Assembly: GCA_964549445.1 (NCBI GenBank)
Contig: CAZJVS010000004.1
Span: forward strand, 1 to 64,000
DNA: 64,000 nucleotides
Origin: SpSt-539 sp964549445
GTDB taxonomy: Bacteria; Planctomycetota; Phycisphaerae; UBA1845; UTPLA1
Reading direction: 5' to 3'
Within the stretch, counting starts at the first letter, position 1; every line of letters starts with the position of its first letter. Position numbers and translations under genes: made by a program. The notes beneath the pieces were generated by a model. The model did no database searches. It had not been told where the DNA came from and worked only from the letters and a program-made list of their open reading frames with translations. This document shows, one piece after another, positions 26,218 through 35,342 of the stretch.

Positions 26218-28665
26218 TTATTGCCACACGGGCGTCGTCGCCCCGCTTGAATCGACCGCGACTGGCTCCCACACCAGCATCACCGCCCGAACGTTGATAC
26301 TCGACTTCTTCGGCTTGAGACAAACGTGCTCGAGGGCCTCCGTCATCGGGTCCATCTTGCCGGCCAGTGCGTCAAGTTCCCCCTGGAACTCCGCCTCGGC
26401 ATCGGCGAGCTGCTGCTGCATCGCCTCGATATTCTCGTCTGCCCGCCCGACATCGGAGCTTTCCTTCATCGATCGGCTGACGCCCCGCGCCGCGGTAGCG
26501 GCCTTCCCGATGTTCGCGCTGCTGGCGACCTTTCGGCCGGTGAATGCCGATAGGATGGCCGCCCCGAACGAAATGGCCGTCTGAAGCTTGGCCGACGACG
26601 CCTGCTGCCGCTGAACCTCGGCCGCCTGCTGAGCACGACGAATGCGATCCTGCAGCGTCGCCAGCTTCGGCGCGTACTTCGCCCGCAGTTTCTCGGCAAA
26701 CGCATCGCGCTGCTCCCGGGCCGCCTGGGCTATTCGCAGCCGGAAGTCGCGCTCACTCTCGCCCGGATTCGATGAGATCGCCAGCGACGGGCTCTTGAAC
26801 AGATCTAGCTTCGCGACGCGGAACAGAGTGTCACCGAAGTTCTTCTTCCACGATTCGTACGACTTCACGGTGCCCGCTTCCGGCGGAAGAGAGCCAAACG
26901 ACGCCCCGGGAGCGGCCTGCGCCTCCACATCCGATTCCGTCAGATCGACTTCCGCCGCCGCCTCCCAGTCGACCGGAACCGGTCCCGGTTTGATCGGCAC
27001 CAGCAGGCTGGTCGGCCGTTCGACGTCGATGTTCGCCTTCGGATCGGCAAAGTAGACCTTGGCAACCCCCATCAACATCGGCCGGTAGTTCAGCTGCCCG
27101 TCGGCCGGAGCGGTCCGGATCGGAATAAAGAACTGCGGGATCGCCGGCGGCAGCACCGGCTGTGCGTTCGAAACCGGCGTCGGCGCAACTCGCTCCGCGC
27201 GCCCGGTCGTCTCCGTCGCCGCTTCGCTCGCCGCTCGCGGCAACGCCCTTCGAGCGTCCATGAGCGACTTGATCTGATTCCGCGTCAGCGGTCCGCGAAG
27301 ATACGAAAGCGCCCATCGCGTCTCGAATACGACCGGAGCGTCCTCATGCACGTTGTTCATCAGGAACACGCGACTCCCGAGCTGCGAAAGCATTCCGTCG
27401 ATCGCCTGTCGGTCGAACCCGGCCGACGCGCTCGCCGCCGCGCCTTCCAGCCCGTCGAGCACGCGGGCCTTGTCGCGCTCCGCCTGCAACCGGCCGATGA
27501 ACCAAGTCCCGGCGTTCGAAAGTCCCTTGTAGTCCAGGTCAACCGGATTCTGCGTCGCCAGCAACACGCCCACGCCGAAAGCCCGCGCCTGCTTCATCAA
27601 CGTCAGCAGGGGGGCCTTGCTCGGCGGATTGGCGACTGGCGGGAAGTACCCCGCAATCTCGTCCATATAGACCAGCGCCCGCAGACTGGTCGTGCCCGAT
27701 TGCGTCCGCACCCAGCCCAGAATCTGGTTCAGCAACATCGAGACGAAAAACATCCGTTCGGCATCGCCGAGATGCGCAATCGAAAAGATGGCAATGCGCG
27801 GCTTCCCGCCATTCGTGTGAAGCATCTCGCCGATGTCCAGCGGCTCACCCTCCATCCAGCTCGCGAACCCCGGAGCCGCGACGAGATTATTCAGCGACAT
27901 CGCGAACCCGAACCGCTCCTTCGACGGAAACACCGATTCAAGCTCCATCACGCCCAGCCGCGTGACCGGCGGCTGTTGAATCGCCTGAATCAATCCGGCC
28001 AGGTTGAGCGGACGCCCCTTGCTCCACGCATCATTGAGAATTGTGGAGAGCAGGATGTGTTCGCGACTCTGCAGCGGATCGGCCGAAACGCCGAGCAAGC
28101 CAAGCAAACTCGTCACGGTGGTCGCGATGCGCTCTCCGAGCAGCTCCGGATCTTCGAGGATCGCCGCCGGAGGCACGTCGAACGACTTCAGCACAGAAAC
28201 CGGCAACCCCGCATTCGAGCCCGGCGTGTAAATGGCGAACTCAGCCGCATCCCGCAGCCGCTGCACCCGCGCGCCGTCCTCACCCCACTCGGCCAGCCCC
28301 TTGCGCCACAGTTCCGCCTGCTGCGCCGCAAACGCCGCCGGCTCGACGCCCTTGCGTCGCGCGTCGTCTTCATTGATCCACGGTGCAAAATCCTCCGGTC
28401 GAAGCTGCGGAAAGTTCAGCAGCAGATTCGAGAGGTCCCCCTTCGGATCGATCACGATCGCCGGGATGGAGTCGATTGCCGCTTCTTCAAGGATCGTGAT
28501 GCAAAGTCCGGTCTTTCCGCTTCCCGTCATGCCGACGCACACCCCATGCGTCACAAGGTCCTTGGAGTCATACAGCAACAGATCGTCGCTTCGCTTCTTG
28601 CGGGCGAGGTCGTACCCCCGGCCCAGGTAAAATGTGCCGAGCTTCTCAAAGTCTGCAATGGGCAT
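26218..28665 (-). CDS. HerA/DUF87-type P-loop ATPase
   Basis: Large ATPase of 815 residues in the FtsK/HerA clade. ATG 28665 (MPIADFEKLGTFYLGRGYD) is preferred; the ORF upstream to 28866 is Arg-rich non-coding-like sequence. Walker A is GMTGSGKTG (residues 45-53), followed by IPAIVIDPKGDLSNLLL; Walker B is ALVYMDEIAGYFPP near residue 335, and the sensor-like LLATQNPVDLDYKG follows. The last 250 residues include a long Ala/Gln/Arg-rich coiled coil (AAREQRDAFAEKLRAKYAP, QDRIRRAQQAAEVQRQQ), a short hydrophobic patch and a basic linker. It may move DNA or act in a complex; no nuclease (NurA) partner is adjacent, so a defence or repair role is not supported by context. Confidence 0.8.
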   Translation of the reverse strand: MPIADFEKLGTFYLGRGYDLARKKRSDDLLLYDSKDLVTHGVCVGMTGSGKTGLCITILEEAAIDSIPAIVIDPKGDLSNLLLNFPQLRPEDFAPWINEDDARRKGVEPAAFAAQQAELWRKGLAEWGEDGARVQRLRDAAEFAIYTPGSNAGLPVSVLKSFDVPPAAILEDPELLGERIATTVTSLLGLLGVSADPLQSREHILLSTILNDAWSKGRPLNLAGLIQAIQQPPVTRLGVMELESVFPSKERFGFAMSLNNLVAAPGFASWMEGEPLDIGEMLHTNGGKPRIAIFSIAHLGDAERMFFVSMLLNQILGWVRTQSGTTSLRALVYMDEIAGYFPPVANPPSKAPLLTLMKQARAFGVGVLLATQNPVDLDYKGLSNAGTWFIGRLQAERDKARVLDGLEGAAASASAGFDRQAIDGMLSQLGSRVFLMNNVHEDAPVVFETRWALSYLRGPLTRNQIKSLMDARRALPRAASEAATETTGRAERVAPTPVSNAQPVLPPAIPQFFIPIRTAPADGQLNYRPMLMGVAKVYFADPKANIDVERPTSLLVPIKPGPVPVDWEAAAEVDLTESDVEAQAAPGASFGSLPPEAGTVKSYESWKKNFGDTLFRVAKLDLFKSPSLAISSNPGESERDFRLRIAQAAREQRDAFAEKLRAKYAPKLATLQDRIRRAQQAAEVQRQQASSAKLQTAISFGAAILSAFTGRKVASSANIGKAATAARGVSRSMKESSDVGRADENIEAMQQQLADAEAEFQGELDALAGKMDPMTEALEHVCLKPKKSSINVRAVMLVWEPVAVDSSGATTPVWQ

Positions 28666-28768
28666 GTCGAGGCCTCCGCGCGGTTTCGCTCCGCTCGTCC
28701 GGTCTGATGGCGGTGAGTGATATGATAACGGCGCGGACTGACTTCGTGCTGCTAACCGGGGTTCGCGA

Positions 28769-29203
28769 TCATGCCGCCGGCCGGACCGGTACAACCGCAT
28801 GCGGTGGCTTGCCGCCCGTGAGAACCGGAACGCCCTCGGCGCTCTCGTAGCGGACTTTCGCGTCAATCAGCACCACGGCGCGAACCACGTACTGCCGCGC
28901 CGGGTCGATCTTGTTGGCGTCAAACCGAAGCGTGAACAGGGGCGGTTCCTTGGCGTCGAACACCGGGAATTCCTGCTCCACGACCGTCTCGCCCGTCCCC
29001 CCGGCCTGGCTGACCTGCACCAGCGTTACCCGAACAACCGCGCCCGCGGGTATCTCGGCACGATCCTGCGGCGTCACGACCCCGGTCACAAAATCCGGCT
29101 TCACATTCTTCGGTGGCGTCAATCCCTTCGGCCCGGACTCCGAGCAACCGGCCGGGAACGCGACCGAGACGATCAGAGACAGCAGACCCACATTCTTCCA
29201 CAT
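28769..29203 (-). CDS. YbaY/YscW-like lipoprotein
   Basis: Small lipoprotein of 144 residues. ATG 29203 is preceded by an excellent AGGAGG site and followed by the signal LLSLIVSVAFPAGC with Cys20. The body VTGVVTPQDRAEIPAGAVVRVTLVQVSQAG and VEQEFPVF ... PLFTLRFDANKIDPARQYVVRAVV is the single-domain YbaY/YscW pilotin-like beta-sandwich. Its role in bacteria without type III secretion is unknown. It lies 23 bases after the lpxD stop on the same strand, so the two are probably co-transcribed. Confidence 0.82.
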   Translation of the reverse strand: MWKNVGLLSLIVSVAFPAGCSESGPKGLTPPKNVKPDFVTGVVTPQDRAEIPAGAVVRVTLVQVSQAGGTGETVVEQEFPVFDAKEPPLFTLRFDANKIDPARQYVVRAVVLIDAKVRYESAEGVPVLTGGKPPHAVVPVRPAA

Positions 29204-29226
29204 CGCCACGGCCTCCTTTCGCGCCT

Positions 29227-30303
29227 CTAGGGTTGCTTCGCGGGCGGCTTCAATTGCTCCAGCTCGCCGCGTAGCCGTTCCAGTTCCGATTCCAGCCGCC
29301 GCATCTTGTCGCGCAGCTCCGGCAGCTTCGTAAATACCGCATAGACGCGCTTCGCATCGTTCATCGGCATCGCCGGCTGCCCCATCGCCCGTGTATTCGC
29401 CGGAATGTCGTTCATCACGCCCGCCATCGCCGCAAGCTGCGCGTTGTCGCCGATCGACAAGTGGCCCGCCACGCCCACCTTGCCCGCCATCGTCACATGC
29501 TCGCCCACCGTCACCGATCCCGCGATGCCGACCTGTGCAACCAGCATGCAGTCCTGCCCGATCCGCGTGCCATGTCCGATTGCAATCAGGTTGCTGAACT
29601 TGCTCCCCGCCCCGATCACGGTGCGTCCTAGCGTCGCGCGATCGATCGTGCATCCCGCCCCGATCTCGACATCGTCGCCGATCTCGACGAATCCCACCTG
29701 CGGTATCTTGTGCCACTTCCCCTTGACTGGCGCATACCCCAGCCCGTCCTCGCCGATCACCGTGTTCGCGTGAATCGTCACCCGGTTGCCGATCCGGCTG
29801 CCGTCATACACCACGACGTTTGGAAACAGCACGCAGTCGTCGCCCACCCGGCAGTTCGCCGCGATAAACACCCCGGGATAGAGCACCGCGTTTCGCCCGA
29901 TCACGACATTCGGGCCGATCGTCACCGCATGCATGATCGAAGCGTTCTCGCCGACCTTCGCGGTCGGATCGATCACAACGTCGCGATGAATCCCGCCCCC
30001 CGGATGCTTCCGATACCCGTGCAGCCGGATGATCAGCGCCGTAATGGCGGCATAAGGATCTGCCACGCGGACAACCGTCCGGCCATTCGGCACGGCCTGC
30101 GTCTTTCCAACGACGACAACCCCCGCCCGAGTCGTCGTCAGCAGCTTCTCATATCGCTGATTGGCAAGAAAGCTGATCTCATCCGGCCCGGCGTCTTCCA
30201 ACGTCGCCACGCCTCGAATGGCAAGTCCGCGATCCCCCTGCACCTCGCCGGGCATGCCGTGCGAAGCGAGAAACTCGGCAAGAGTGGAGAGCGATTCGGC
30301 CAT
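29227..30303 (-). CDS. lpxD: UDP-3-O-acylglucosamine N-acyltransferase
   Basis: Adds the N-linked 3-hydroxyacyl chain in lipid A synthesis (cytoplasm). It is 358 residues, normal for LpxD. The N-terminal uridine-binding domain includes RGVATLEDAGPDEISFLANQRYEKLL. The left-handed beta-helix spans about residues 100-300 with hexapeptide turns (VGENASIMHAVTIGPNVVIG, GYAPVKGKWHKIPQVG, IGHGTRIGQDCMLVAQ with the active-site His region), and a C-terminal helix ends LRRLESELERLRGEL. The rest of the lipid A pathway (lpxA, lpxC) is not in this window. With lptD it indicates an LPS-bearing outer membrane. Confidence 0.94.
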   Translation of the reverse strand: MAESLSTLAEFLASHGMPGEVQGDRGLAIRGVATLEDAGPDEISFLANQRYEKLLTTTRAGVVVVGKTQAVPNGRTVVRVADPYAAITALIIRLHGYRKHPGGGIHRDVVIDPTAKVGENASIMHAVTIGPNVVIGRNAVLYPGVFIAANCRVGDDCVLFPNVVVYDGSRIGNRVTIHANTVIGEDGLGYAPVKGKWHKIPQVGFVEIGDDVEIGAGCTIDRATLGRTVIGAGSKFSNLIAIGHGTRIGQDCMLVAQVGIAGSVTVGEHVTMAGKVGVAGHLSIGDNAQLAAMAGVMNDIPANTRAMGQPAMPMNDAKRVYAVFTKLPELRDKMRRLESELERLRGELEQLKPPAKQP

Positions 30304-30360
30304 TGAACCGTCATGCTATGGAATGCGAAGCGGAAGTGTCAAAGGGCCCCGATCGGCGGC

Positions 30361-31056
30361 CTATCCCACCCCAAACCCCGTCGGCTCCTCCAACAAGTCC
30401 ACGCGCTCCTCCCCGCGCAGCCACGCAAACTCGTCGAGGAACCACGCCTTGATCGCTTCATCCATCAATCCCTCCGACTTCGAGTTGGTAGAAAACAGGT
30501 TGACGATTCCATAGCGGAACTTGCTGAGCATGATGTCGACGTCCCGCCGCACCATCTCCCGCGTCTGCCCGCGAACGCCCACCATCAGGTTTATCGAATC
30601 CGTGACCGCCGCCACCTCGTCCGGCCCGCTCCAGTGCATCGCCTTGTTCAGCACCCCATTCCGCACGCCGTCATCGAACGTCTCCACGCCCAGAAACAGG
30701 TGCGTCTCCACACCGAAGAACCGCCGCGTCGCCTCGTAATCCTTCCGATACGACCAGTACGACTCCGTGTAAAACTCGCGAATCCCCTTTGCTCGAATCA
30801 GCTCCCGCACCCGCTCTCGAATCGGCAGCGGCAACTCCTGGATGCTGCCCGAATTGATCACCGTCAGCCGCCCAAACTCCCCGGTCACCTTCGCCAACTC
30901 CGCATCCGCCACCCGCCGAATCTCGTCGACGTCGGTCGTGTTGTCGTCGATGTAGTCGCAAAAACTGCACCGGCTCCACACACATGGCAATCCGCGCAGC
31001 AGCACCACTTCGCGCGGGCGCTTCACCGTGTACTTGCCATAGCGGACGAGGCTCAT
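30361..31056 (-). CDS. Radical SAM superfamily protein
   Basis: Predicted iron-sulfur radical enzyme of 231 residues, short for the superfamily. The cluster-binding loop is LPCVWSRCSFCDY, a CX4CX2C spacing rather than the commonest CX3CX2C. Further radical SAM-like features are LTVINSGSIQELP, EFYTESYWSYRKD and HLFLGVETFDDGVRNGVLNKAM. There is no obvious accessory domain, and no neighbour gives the substrate. ATG 31056 gives MSLVRYGKYTVKRP; the longer ORF to 31632 reads antisense through the next gene. It is divergent from the phosphatase gene, with only 45 bases between the starts. Confidence 0.8.
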   Translation of the reverse strand: MSLVRYGKYTVKRPREVVLLRGLPCVWSRCSFCDYIDDNTTDVDEIRRVADAELAKVTGEFGRLTVINSGSIQELPLPIRERVRELIRAKGIREFYTESYWSYRKDYEATRRFFGVETHLFLGVETFDDGVRNGVLNKAMHWSGPDEVAAVTDSINLMVGVRGQTREMVRRDVDIMLSKFRYGIVNLFSTNSKSEGLMDEAIKAWFLDEFAWLRGEERVDLLEEPTGFGVG

Positions 31057-31101
31057 CGCCTCTATAATAGCTCGTTGGACACATCCACCCCACGACCCCA
31101 C

Positions 31102-32880
31102 ATGACAAACGACCACCACGATACGCCCGCCCTGACCGACTTTATCAAGGTCTCCGCTCTTCAGGAGGTCCAGGACGCCTTCGTCTCCCTCGTCGGCGTG
31201 GGCACCAGCATCCGCGACGCCAACGGCGAATCCATTACGCGCGACAAGACCGACAACGAGTTCTGTCGCACGCTGCTCGAACACCCCGCCGCCGAATCCG
31301 CCTGCCGCGATTGCCACACCCGGACCACGCGCGACGCCTGCGCCTCCGACGGCCTCGTCCGCACCGAATGCCACGCTGGCCTCACCCAGTACGCCGCCCC
31401 GGTCACGATCAACGGCAAACCGCTCGCCGCCATCATCGTCGGCGACCGCCCGACCACGCCCCTCACCGACGACCAGGTCCGCAGGGTCGCCGACCGTTTC
31501 GGCCTCGACTACGACCACCTCCGCCGCGCCGCCTGGGGCCTGAAAAACTGGTCCGACCGCGACATGCACGCCGCCGTCGCCTTCGCCCAGCTTCTCGCCA
31601 ACACCCTCGCCCGCATGTGGTACCAGGCCCACGAACTCGAGCAGCGCGTCGAAGAACTATCCACCGTCTATCGCGTCTCAACCCTCCTCGGTGAGGAAGG
31701 TGACCTCAAGGAGGTCTTGAACGCCTCGGCCCGCCTCGTCGCCGAAGTGTTGAAGGCCAAGGCCGCCGCCATTCGCCTTCTCAACGAAGAGACCGGCGAG
31801 CTGAAGATCGTCGCCGTCCACAATCTCTCCGATGCCTACCTGAACAAAGGGCCGATCCTCGCGAAAAGCAGCCCCATCGACGCCTCCGTCCTCGACGGCG
31901 GCGTCGCCTACGTCGAAGACATGCCCACAGACCCGCGCACGGTCTACCCCGACGAGGCCCGCGCCGAGGGCATCGTCAGCGTCCTCGCTACCAGTCTCAC
32001 CTATCGCGGCAAGACCATCGGCGTCATGCGCGTCTACAGCGGCGAGCGCCGCGTCTTCACCCCGTTGGAGAAATCGCTGCTCCAGGCCGTCGCCAACCAG
32101 TGCGCCGCCGCCATCATCCACGCCCGCATGCGACGCGACGCCCGCGAAGCCGAACAGCTCGAACGCCAGGTCCGCATGGGCGGCGACGTCCAGCGCCGCA
32201 TGATCCCCGCCACGCCGCCAAAGCACGATCGCCTCGAAATCGGCTGCATCTACGAACCCAGCCACGACCTCGGCGGCGACTTCTACGACTTCCTCGAGTT
32301 CCCCCGCGGCGACCTCGGCGTCGCCATCGCCGACGTCGTCGGCAAGGGCGTCCCCGCCTCGCTCACCATGGCCAGCGTCCGCGCCGCCCTCCGCGCCCAC
32401 GCCAAGTCCATCTACCACCTCGACCAGATCATGGTCGAGGTGAACCGCCACATCTGCCGCGACACCCTGCTGAACGAGTTCGTCACCGCCTTCTACGGCG
32501 TCTTCAGTCGCGACGGCCGCTCCTTCACCTTCTCAAACGCCGGCCACGAGCCCGTCATCCTCCTCCGCGAAGGCCGCATCGAATCCCTCGACGTCGGCGG
32601 CACCGTCCTCGGCATCGACCGCGACGCCGTCTACCAGCGCGGCCGCATCGACCTTCATCCCGGCGATCTACTCGTCTTCCTCACCGACGGCGTCCTCGAA
32701 GCCATGGACCACGACGGCCACGCCTACGGCCGCGCGCGGTTGAACGAGTCGATCCTCCGCCACGCCAATCTCGACGCCCCGCAGATCGCCAAGCAGCTCC
32801 TCTGGGACGTCCGCCGCTTCGTCGGCCTCGCCAAACAATCCGACGACCTCACCCTCGTCGTCGTCCGCGTCCGCCCCTGA
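31102..32880 (+). CDS. PocR-GAF-SpoIIE (PP2C) signalling phosphatase
   Basis: Cytoplasmic sensor-phosphatase of 592 residues with three modules. Residues about 10-165 form a PocR-type ligand-binding domain (VSALQEVQDAFVSLVGVGTS, Cys-rich ESACRDCHTRTTRDACAS, GLTQYAAPVTINGKPLAA). Residues about 190-345 form a GAF domain (DLKEVLNASARLVAEVLKA, AVANQCAAAIIHARM). Residues about 370-592 are a SpoIIE/RsbU phosphatase (VQRRMIPATPP, YEPSHDLGGDFYDFLEFP, GVAIADVVGKGVPASLTMA, FSNAGHEPVIL, FLTDGVLEAMD, SDDLTLVVVRV) with the metal-binding Asp residues kept. Probably dephosphorylates an anti-sigma-antagonist. ATG 31102 starts the conserved part; the upstream extension to 30313 is antisense to the radical SAM gene. 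Confidence 0.9.
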   Translation: MTNDHHDTPALTDFIKVSALQEVQDAFVSLVGVGTSIRDANGESITRDKTDNEFCRTLLEHPAAESACRDCHTRTTRDACASDGLVRTECHAGLTQYAAPVTINGKPLAAIIVGDRPTTPLTDDQVRRVADRFGLDYDHLRRAAWGLKNWSDRDMHAAVAFAQLLANTLARMWYQAHELEQRVEELSTVYRVSTLLGEEGDLKEVLNASARLVAEVLKAKAAAIRLLNEETGELKIVAVHNLSDAYLNKGPILAKSSPIDASVLDGGVAYVEDMPTDPRTVYPDEARAEGIVSVLATSLTYRGKTIGVMRVYSGERRVFTPLEKSLLQAVANQCAAAIIHARMRRDAREAEQLERQVRMGGDVQRRMIPATPPKHDRLEIGCIYEPSHDLGGDFYDFLEFPRGDLGVAIADVVGKGVPASLTMASVRAALRAHAKSIYHLDQIMVEVNRHICRDTLLNEFVTAFYGVFSRDGRSFTFSNAGHEPVILLREGRIESLDVGGTVLGIDRDAVYQRGRIDLHPGDLLVFLTDGVLEAMDHDGHAYGRARLNESILRHANLDAPQIAKQLLWDVRRFVGLAKQSDDLTLVVVRVRP

Positions 32881-32911
32881 TCACTCTCGCCCGGAGGGCG
32901 GGCGTTTGTTG

Positions 32912-32931
32912 CCAGTGACTTCAGTCACTGG
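32912..32931. terminator. Stem-loop between converging genes
   Basis: Perfect 8-bp inverted repeat (ccagtgac / gtcactgg) with a 4-base loop, midway between the stops of the phosphatase gene (32880) and katG (32940). It has no flanking T-run on either strand, so termination is inferred from position. Confidence 0.5.
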
Positions 32932-32939
32932 GACCTGGC

Positions 32940-35120
32940 TCACCCAACATCGAACCGATCCAGGTTCATCACCTTGTTCCACGCCGCGACAAAGTCGTGC
33001 ACAAACTTCTCCGCCCCGTCCGTGCTTCCATAGACCTCGGCCAGCGCTCGAAGCTGCGAATTCGATCCAAATACGAGATCGACCCGCGTGCCGGTCCACT
33101 TCACTTCACCGCTCACTCGGTCGCGTCCCTCGAACACGTCCGCGTCCTTCGACGTCGCCTTCCACTCCGTCCCCATGTCCAGCAGGTTGACGAAGTAATC
33201 GTTGCTAACCGTCCCGGGCCGCTTCGTGAACACGCCGTGCCGCGATTGGCCGTGGTTCGCGTTCAATACGCGAAGGCCGCCCACCAGCACCGTCATCTCC
33301 GGCGCCGTCAGCGTCAGCAACTGCGCCTTGTCCACCAGCAGCGCCTCCGTCGGCACGCTGTACTTCCCCTTGACGTAGTTGCGGAACCCGTCCGCGATCG
33401 GCTCCAGCACGGCAAACGACTCGGCATCCGTCTGCGCCGCCGTCGCGTCCATCCGCCCCGGCCGGAACGGAACCGTCACCGCGTGCCCGCCGTTCTTCGC
33501 CGCCTGCTCGACCGCCGCGCACCCGCCCAGCACGATCAAATCCGCCAGCGACACCTTCTTCCCGCCAGTCGCCGCGCCGTTGAACTTCGCCTGCACGCCC
33601 TCCAGCGTCTTGAGCACCTTCGCCAGTTGCGCCGGCTGATTCGCCTCCCAGTCCTTCTGCGGTGCCAGCCGAATGCGTGCCCCGTTTGCTCCGCCGCGCT
33701 TGTCCGAACCGCGGAACGTCGACGCCGACGCCCACGCCGTCGAAACCAGCTCCGGAATCGTCAGCCCCGAAGCGAGTATCTGCCCCTTCAGCGCCGCGAC
33801 GTCCTTCTCATCGATCAGCTTGTGGTTGACCGCCGGAATCGGGTCCTGCCAGATCAACTCCTCCGCCGGCACTTCCGGCCCGAGGTACCGCGCCTTCGGA
33901 CCCATGTCGCGGTGCGTCAGCTTGAACCACGCCCTCGCAAACGCATCCGCAAGCTGCTCCGGATGCTCCATGAACCGCCGCGAAATCTTCTCATACGCCG
34001 GGTCCATCCGCAGCGAAAGGTCCGTCGTCAGCATCGACGGCGCATGCCGCTTCGACGGGTCGTGCGCATCCGGAATCGTCCCCGCCCCGGCCCCGCCCTT
34101 CGGCCGCCACTGGTGCGCGCCCGCGGGGCTCTTCGTCAACTCCCACTCATAGCCAAACAGGTTCTTGAAGTAGTCGTTGCTCCACTTGGTCGGCGTCGAC
34201 GTCCATGTCACTTCAAGCCCGCTGGTGATCGCGTCCCCGCCCTTGCCTGATCGAAAGCTGCTCTTCCACCCCAGCCCCTGCTCCTCAAGGCCCGCCCCCT
34301 CCGGCTCCACGCCGACCAGCTTCGCGTCGCCCGCCCCGTGCGTCTTGCCAAACGTATGCCCGCCCGCGATCAGCGCCACGGTCTCCTCGTCGTTCATCGC
34401 CATCCGCGCAAACGTCTCGCGAATGTCCCGCGCCGCCGCGATCGGATCGGGCTTCCCGTTCGGCCCTTCCGGGTTCACATAGATCAATCCCATCTGCACG
34501 GCCGCCAGAGGGTTCTCCAGGTTCCGGTCGCCCGTATAGCGCTCGTCGCCCAGCCACTTCCGCTCCGCGCCCCAGTAGATATCCTCTTCAGGCTCCCAGT
34601 AATCCTCGCGCCCGCCGCCGAAGCCGAACGTCTTGAACCCCATCGATTCCAGCGCCACGTTCCCCGCCAGAACCATCAGGTCCGCCCACGAGATCGCCTT
34701 CCCATACTTTTGCTTGATCGGCCACAGCAGACGTCGCGCCTTGTCCAGGTTCACGTTGTCCGGCCAGCTGTTCAGCGGCGCAAATCGCTGCGTGCCGTGC
34801 CCGGCCCCGCCGCGCCCGTCCCCGGTTCGGTACGTCCCCGCGCTGTGCCACGCCATGCGGATAAACAGCGGCCCATAGTGCCCGAAGTCCGCCGGCCACC
34901 ACGCCTGCGAATGCGTCATCACCGCGTGCAGGTCCTTCTTCAGCGCCTTGAAATCGAGACTGTTAAACGCCTTGGCATACTTGAACTCGCGTCCCATCGG
35001 GTTCGACAGCGACGAATGCTGGTGCAGGACGTTCAGGTTCAACCGATTCGGCCACCACTCCCGGTTCCCGGTGCCGCCGCTTGCAACATGCTTAAACGGG
35101 CACTGTGCTTCCGTTGACAT
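32940..35120 (-). CDS. katG: Catalase-peroxidase
   Basis: Bifunctional haem enzyme that destroys hydrogen peroxide. It is 726 residues, the usual length, with no signal peptide. Distal-site residues are Arg88, Trp91 and His92 in RMAWHSAGTYR. The Trp-Tyr-Met adduct residues are Trp91, Tyr214 (GLIYVNPEGPNG) and Met240 (TFARMAMNDEE), and the proximal haem ligand is His255 in AGGHTFGKTHG. The C-terminal half is the non-haem duplicate domain. Downstream it converges with the SpoIIE phosphatase gene. No adjacent regulator (Fur/OxyR type) is seen. Confidence 0.97.
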   Translation of the reverse strand: MSTEAQCPFKHVASGGTGNREWWPNRLNLNVLHQHSSLSNPMGREFKYAKAFNSLDFKALKKDLHAVMTHSQAWWPADFGHYGPLFIRMAWHSAGTYRTGDGRGGAGHGTQRFAPLNSWPDNVNLDKARRLLWPIKQKYGKAISWADLMVLAGNVALESMGFKTFGFGGGREDYWEPEEDIYWGAERKWLGDERYTGDRNLENPLAAVQMGLIYVNPEGPNGKPDPIAAARDIRETFARMAMNDEETVALIAGGHTFGKTHGAGDAKLVGVEPEGAGLEEQGLGWKSSFRSGKGGDAITSGLEVTWTSTPTKWSNDYFKNLFGYEWELTKSPAGAHQWRPKGGAGAGTIPDAHDPSKRHAPSMLTTDLSLRMDPAYEKISRRFMEHPEQLADAFARAWFKLTHRDMGPKARYLGPEVPAEELIWQDPIPAVNHKLIDEKDVAALKGQILASGLTIPELVSTAWASASTFRGSDKRGGANGARIRLAPQKDWEANQPAQLAKVLKTLEGVQAKFNGAATGGKKVSLADLIVLGGCAAVEQAAKNGGHAVTVPFRPGRMDATAAQTDAESFAVLEPIADGFRNYVKGKYSVPTEALLVDKAQLLTLTAPEMTVLVGGLRVLNANHGQSRHGVFTKRPGTVSNDYFVNLLDMGTEWKATSKDADVFEGRDRVSGEVKWTGTRVDLVFGSNSQLRALAEVYGSTDGAEKFVHDFVAAWNKVMNLDRFDVG

Positions 35121-35342
35121 AACTGCTCTCCTTCACTCAATTGCACTTCGCCGGGACCACCCGGCTCGACCCCTTCCGCCGGCCAACCCCGGCAACGGCC
35201 AAGCAGTGTAGAGCGCGATGTCCCTGACCGGCAATCGATCGGCTGCCGTTGCCGGCGCGGTACCGACGCGCCACGACGACCTCGCCGCCCGACGCACCGA
35301 AACGGGCTGCGTGGCGCTCCCAACCAGCCCCCGAACCGCGTC

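Noticed and set aside
27346..28707. 453-residue plus-strand ORF
   Set aside because: Antisense to the HerA-like ATPase gene, which has Walker motifs.
26218..30303. Defence island around the HerA-like ATPase
   Set aside because: Neighbours are envelope and lipid A genes; no nuclease, methylase or other defence gene is present.
30313..31101. N-terminal extension of the PocR-GAF-SpoIIE protein
   Set aside because: Overlaps the radical SAM gene in antisense; the PocR domain starts right after ATG 31102.
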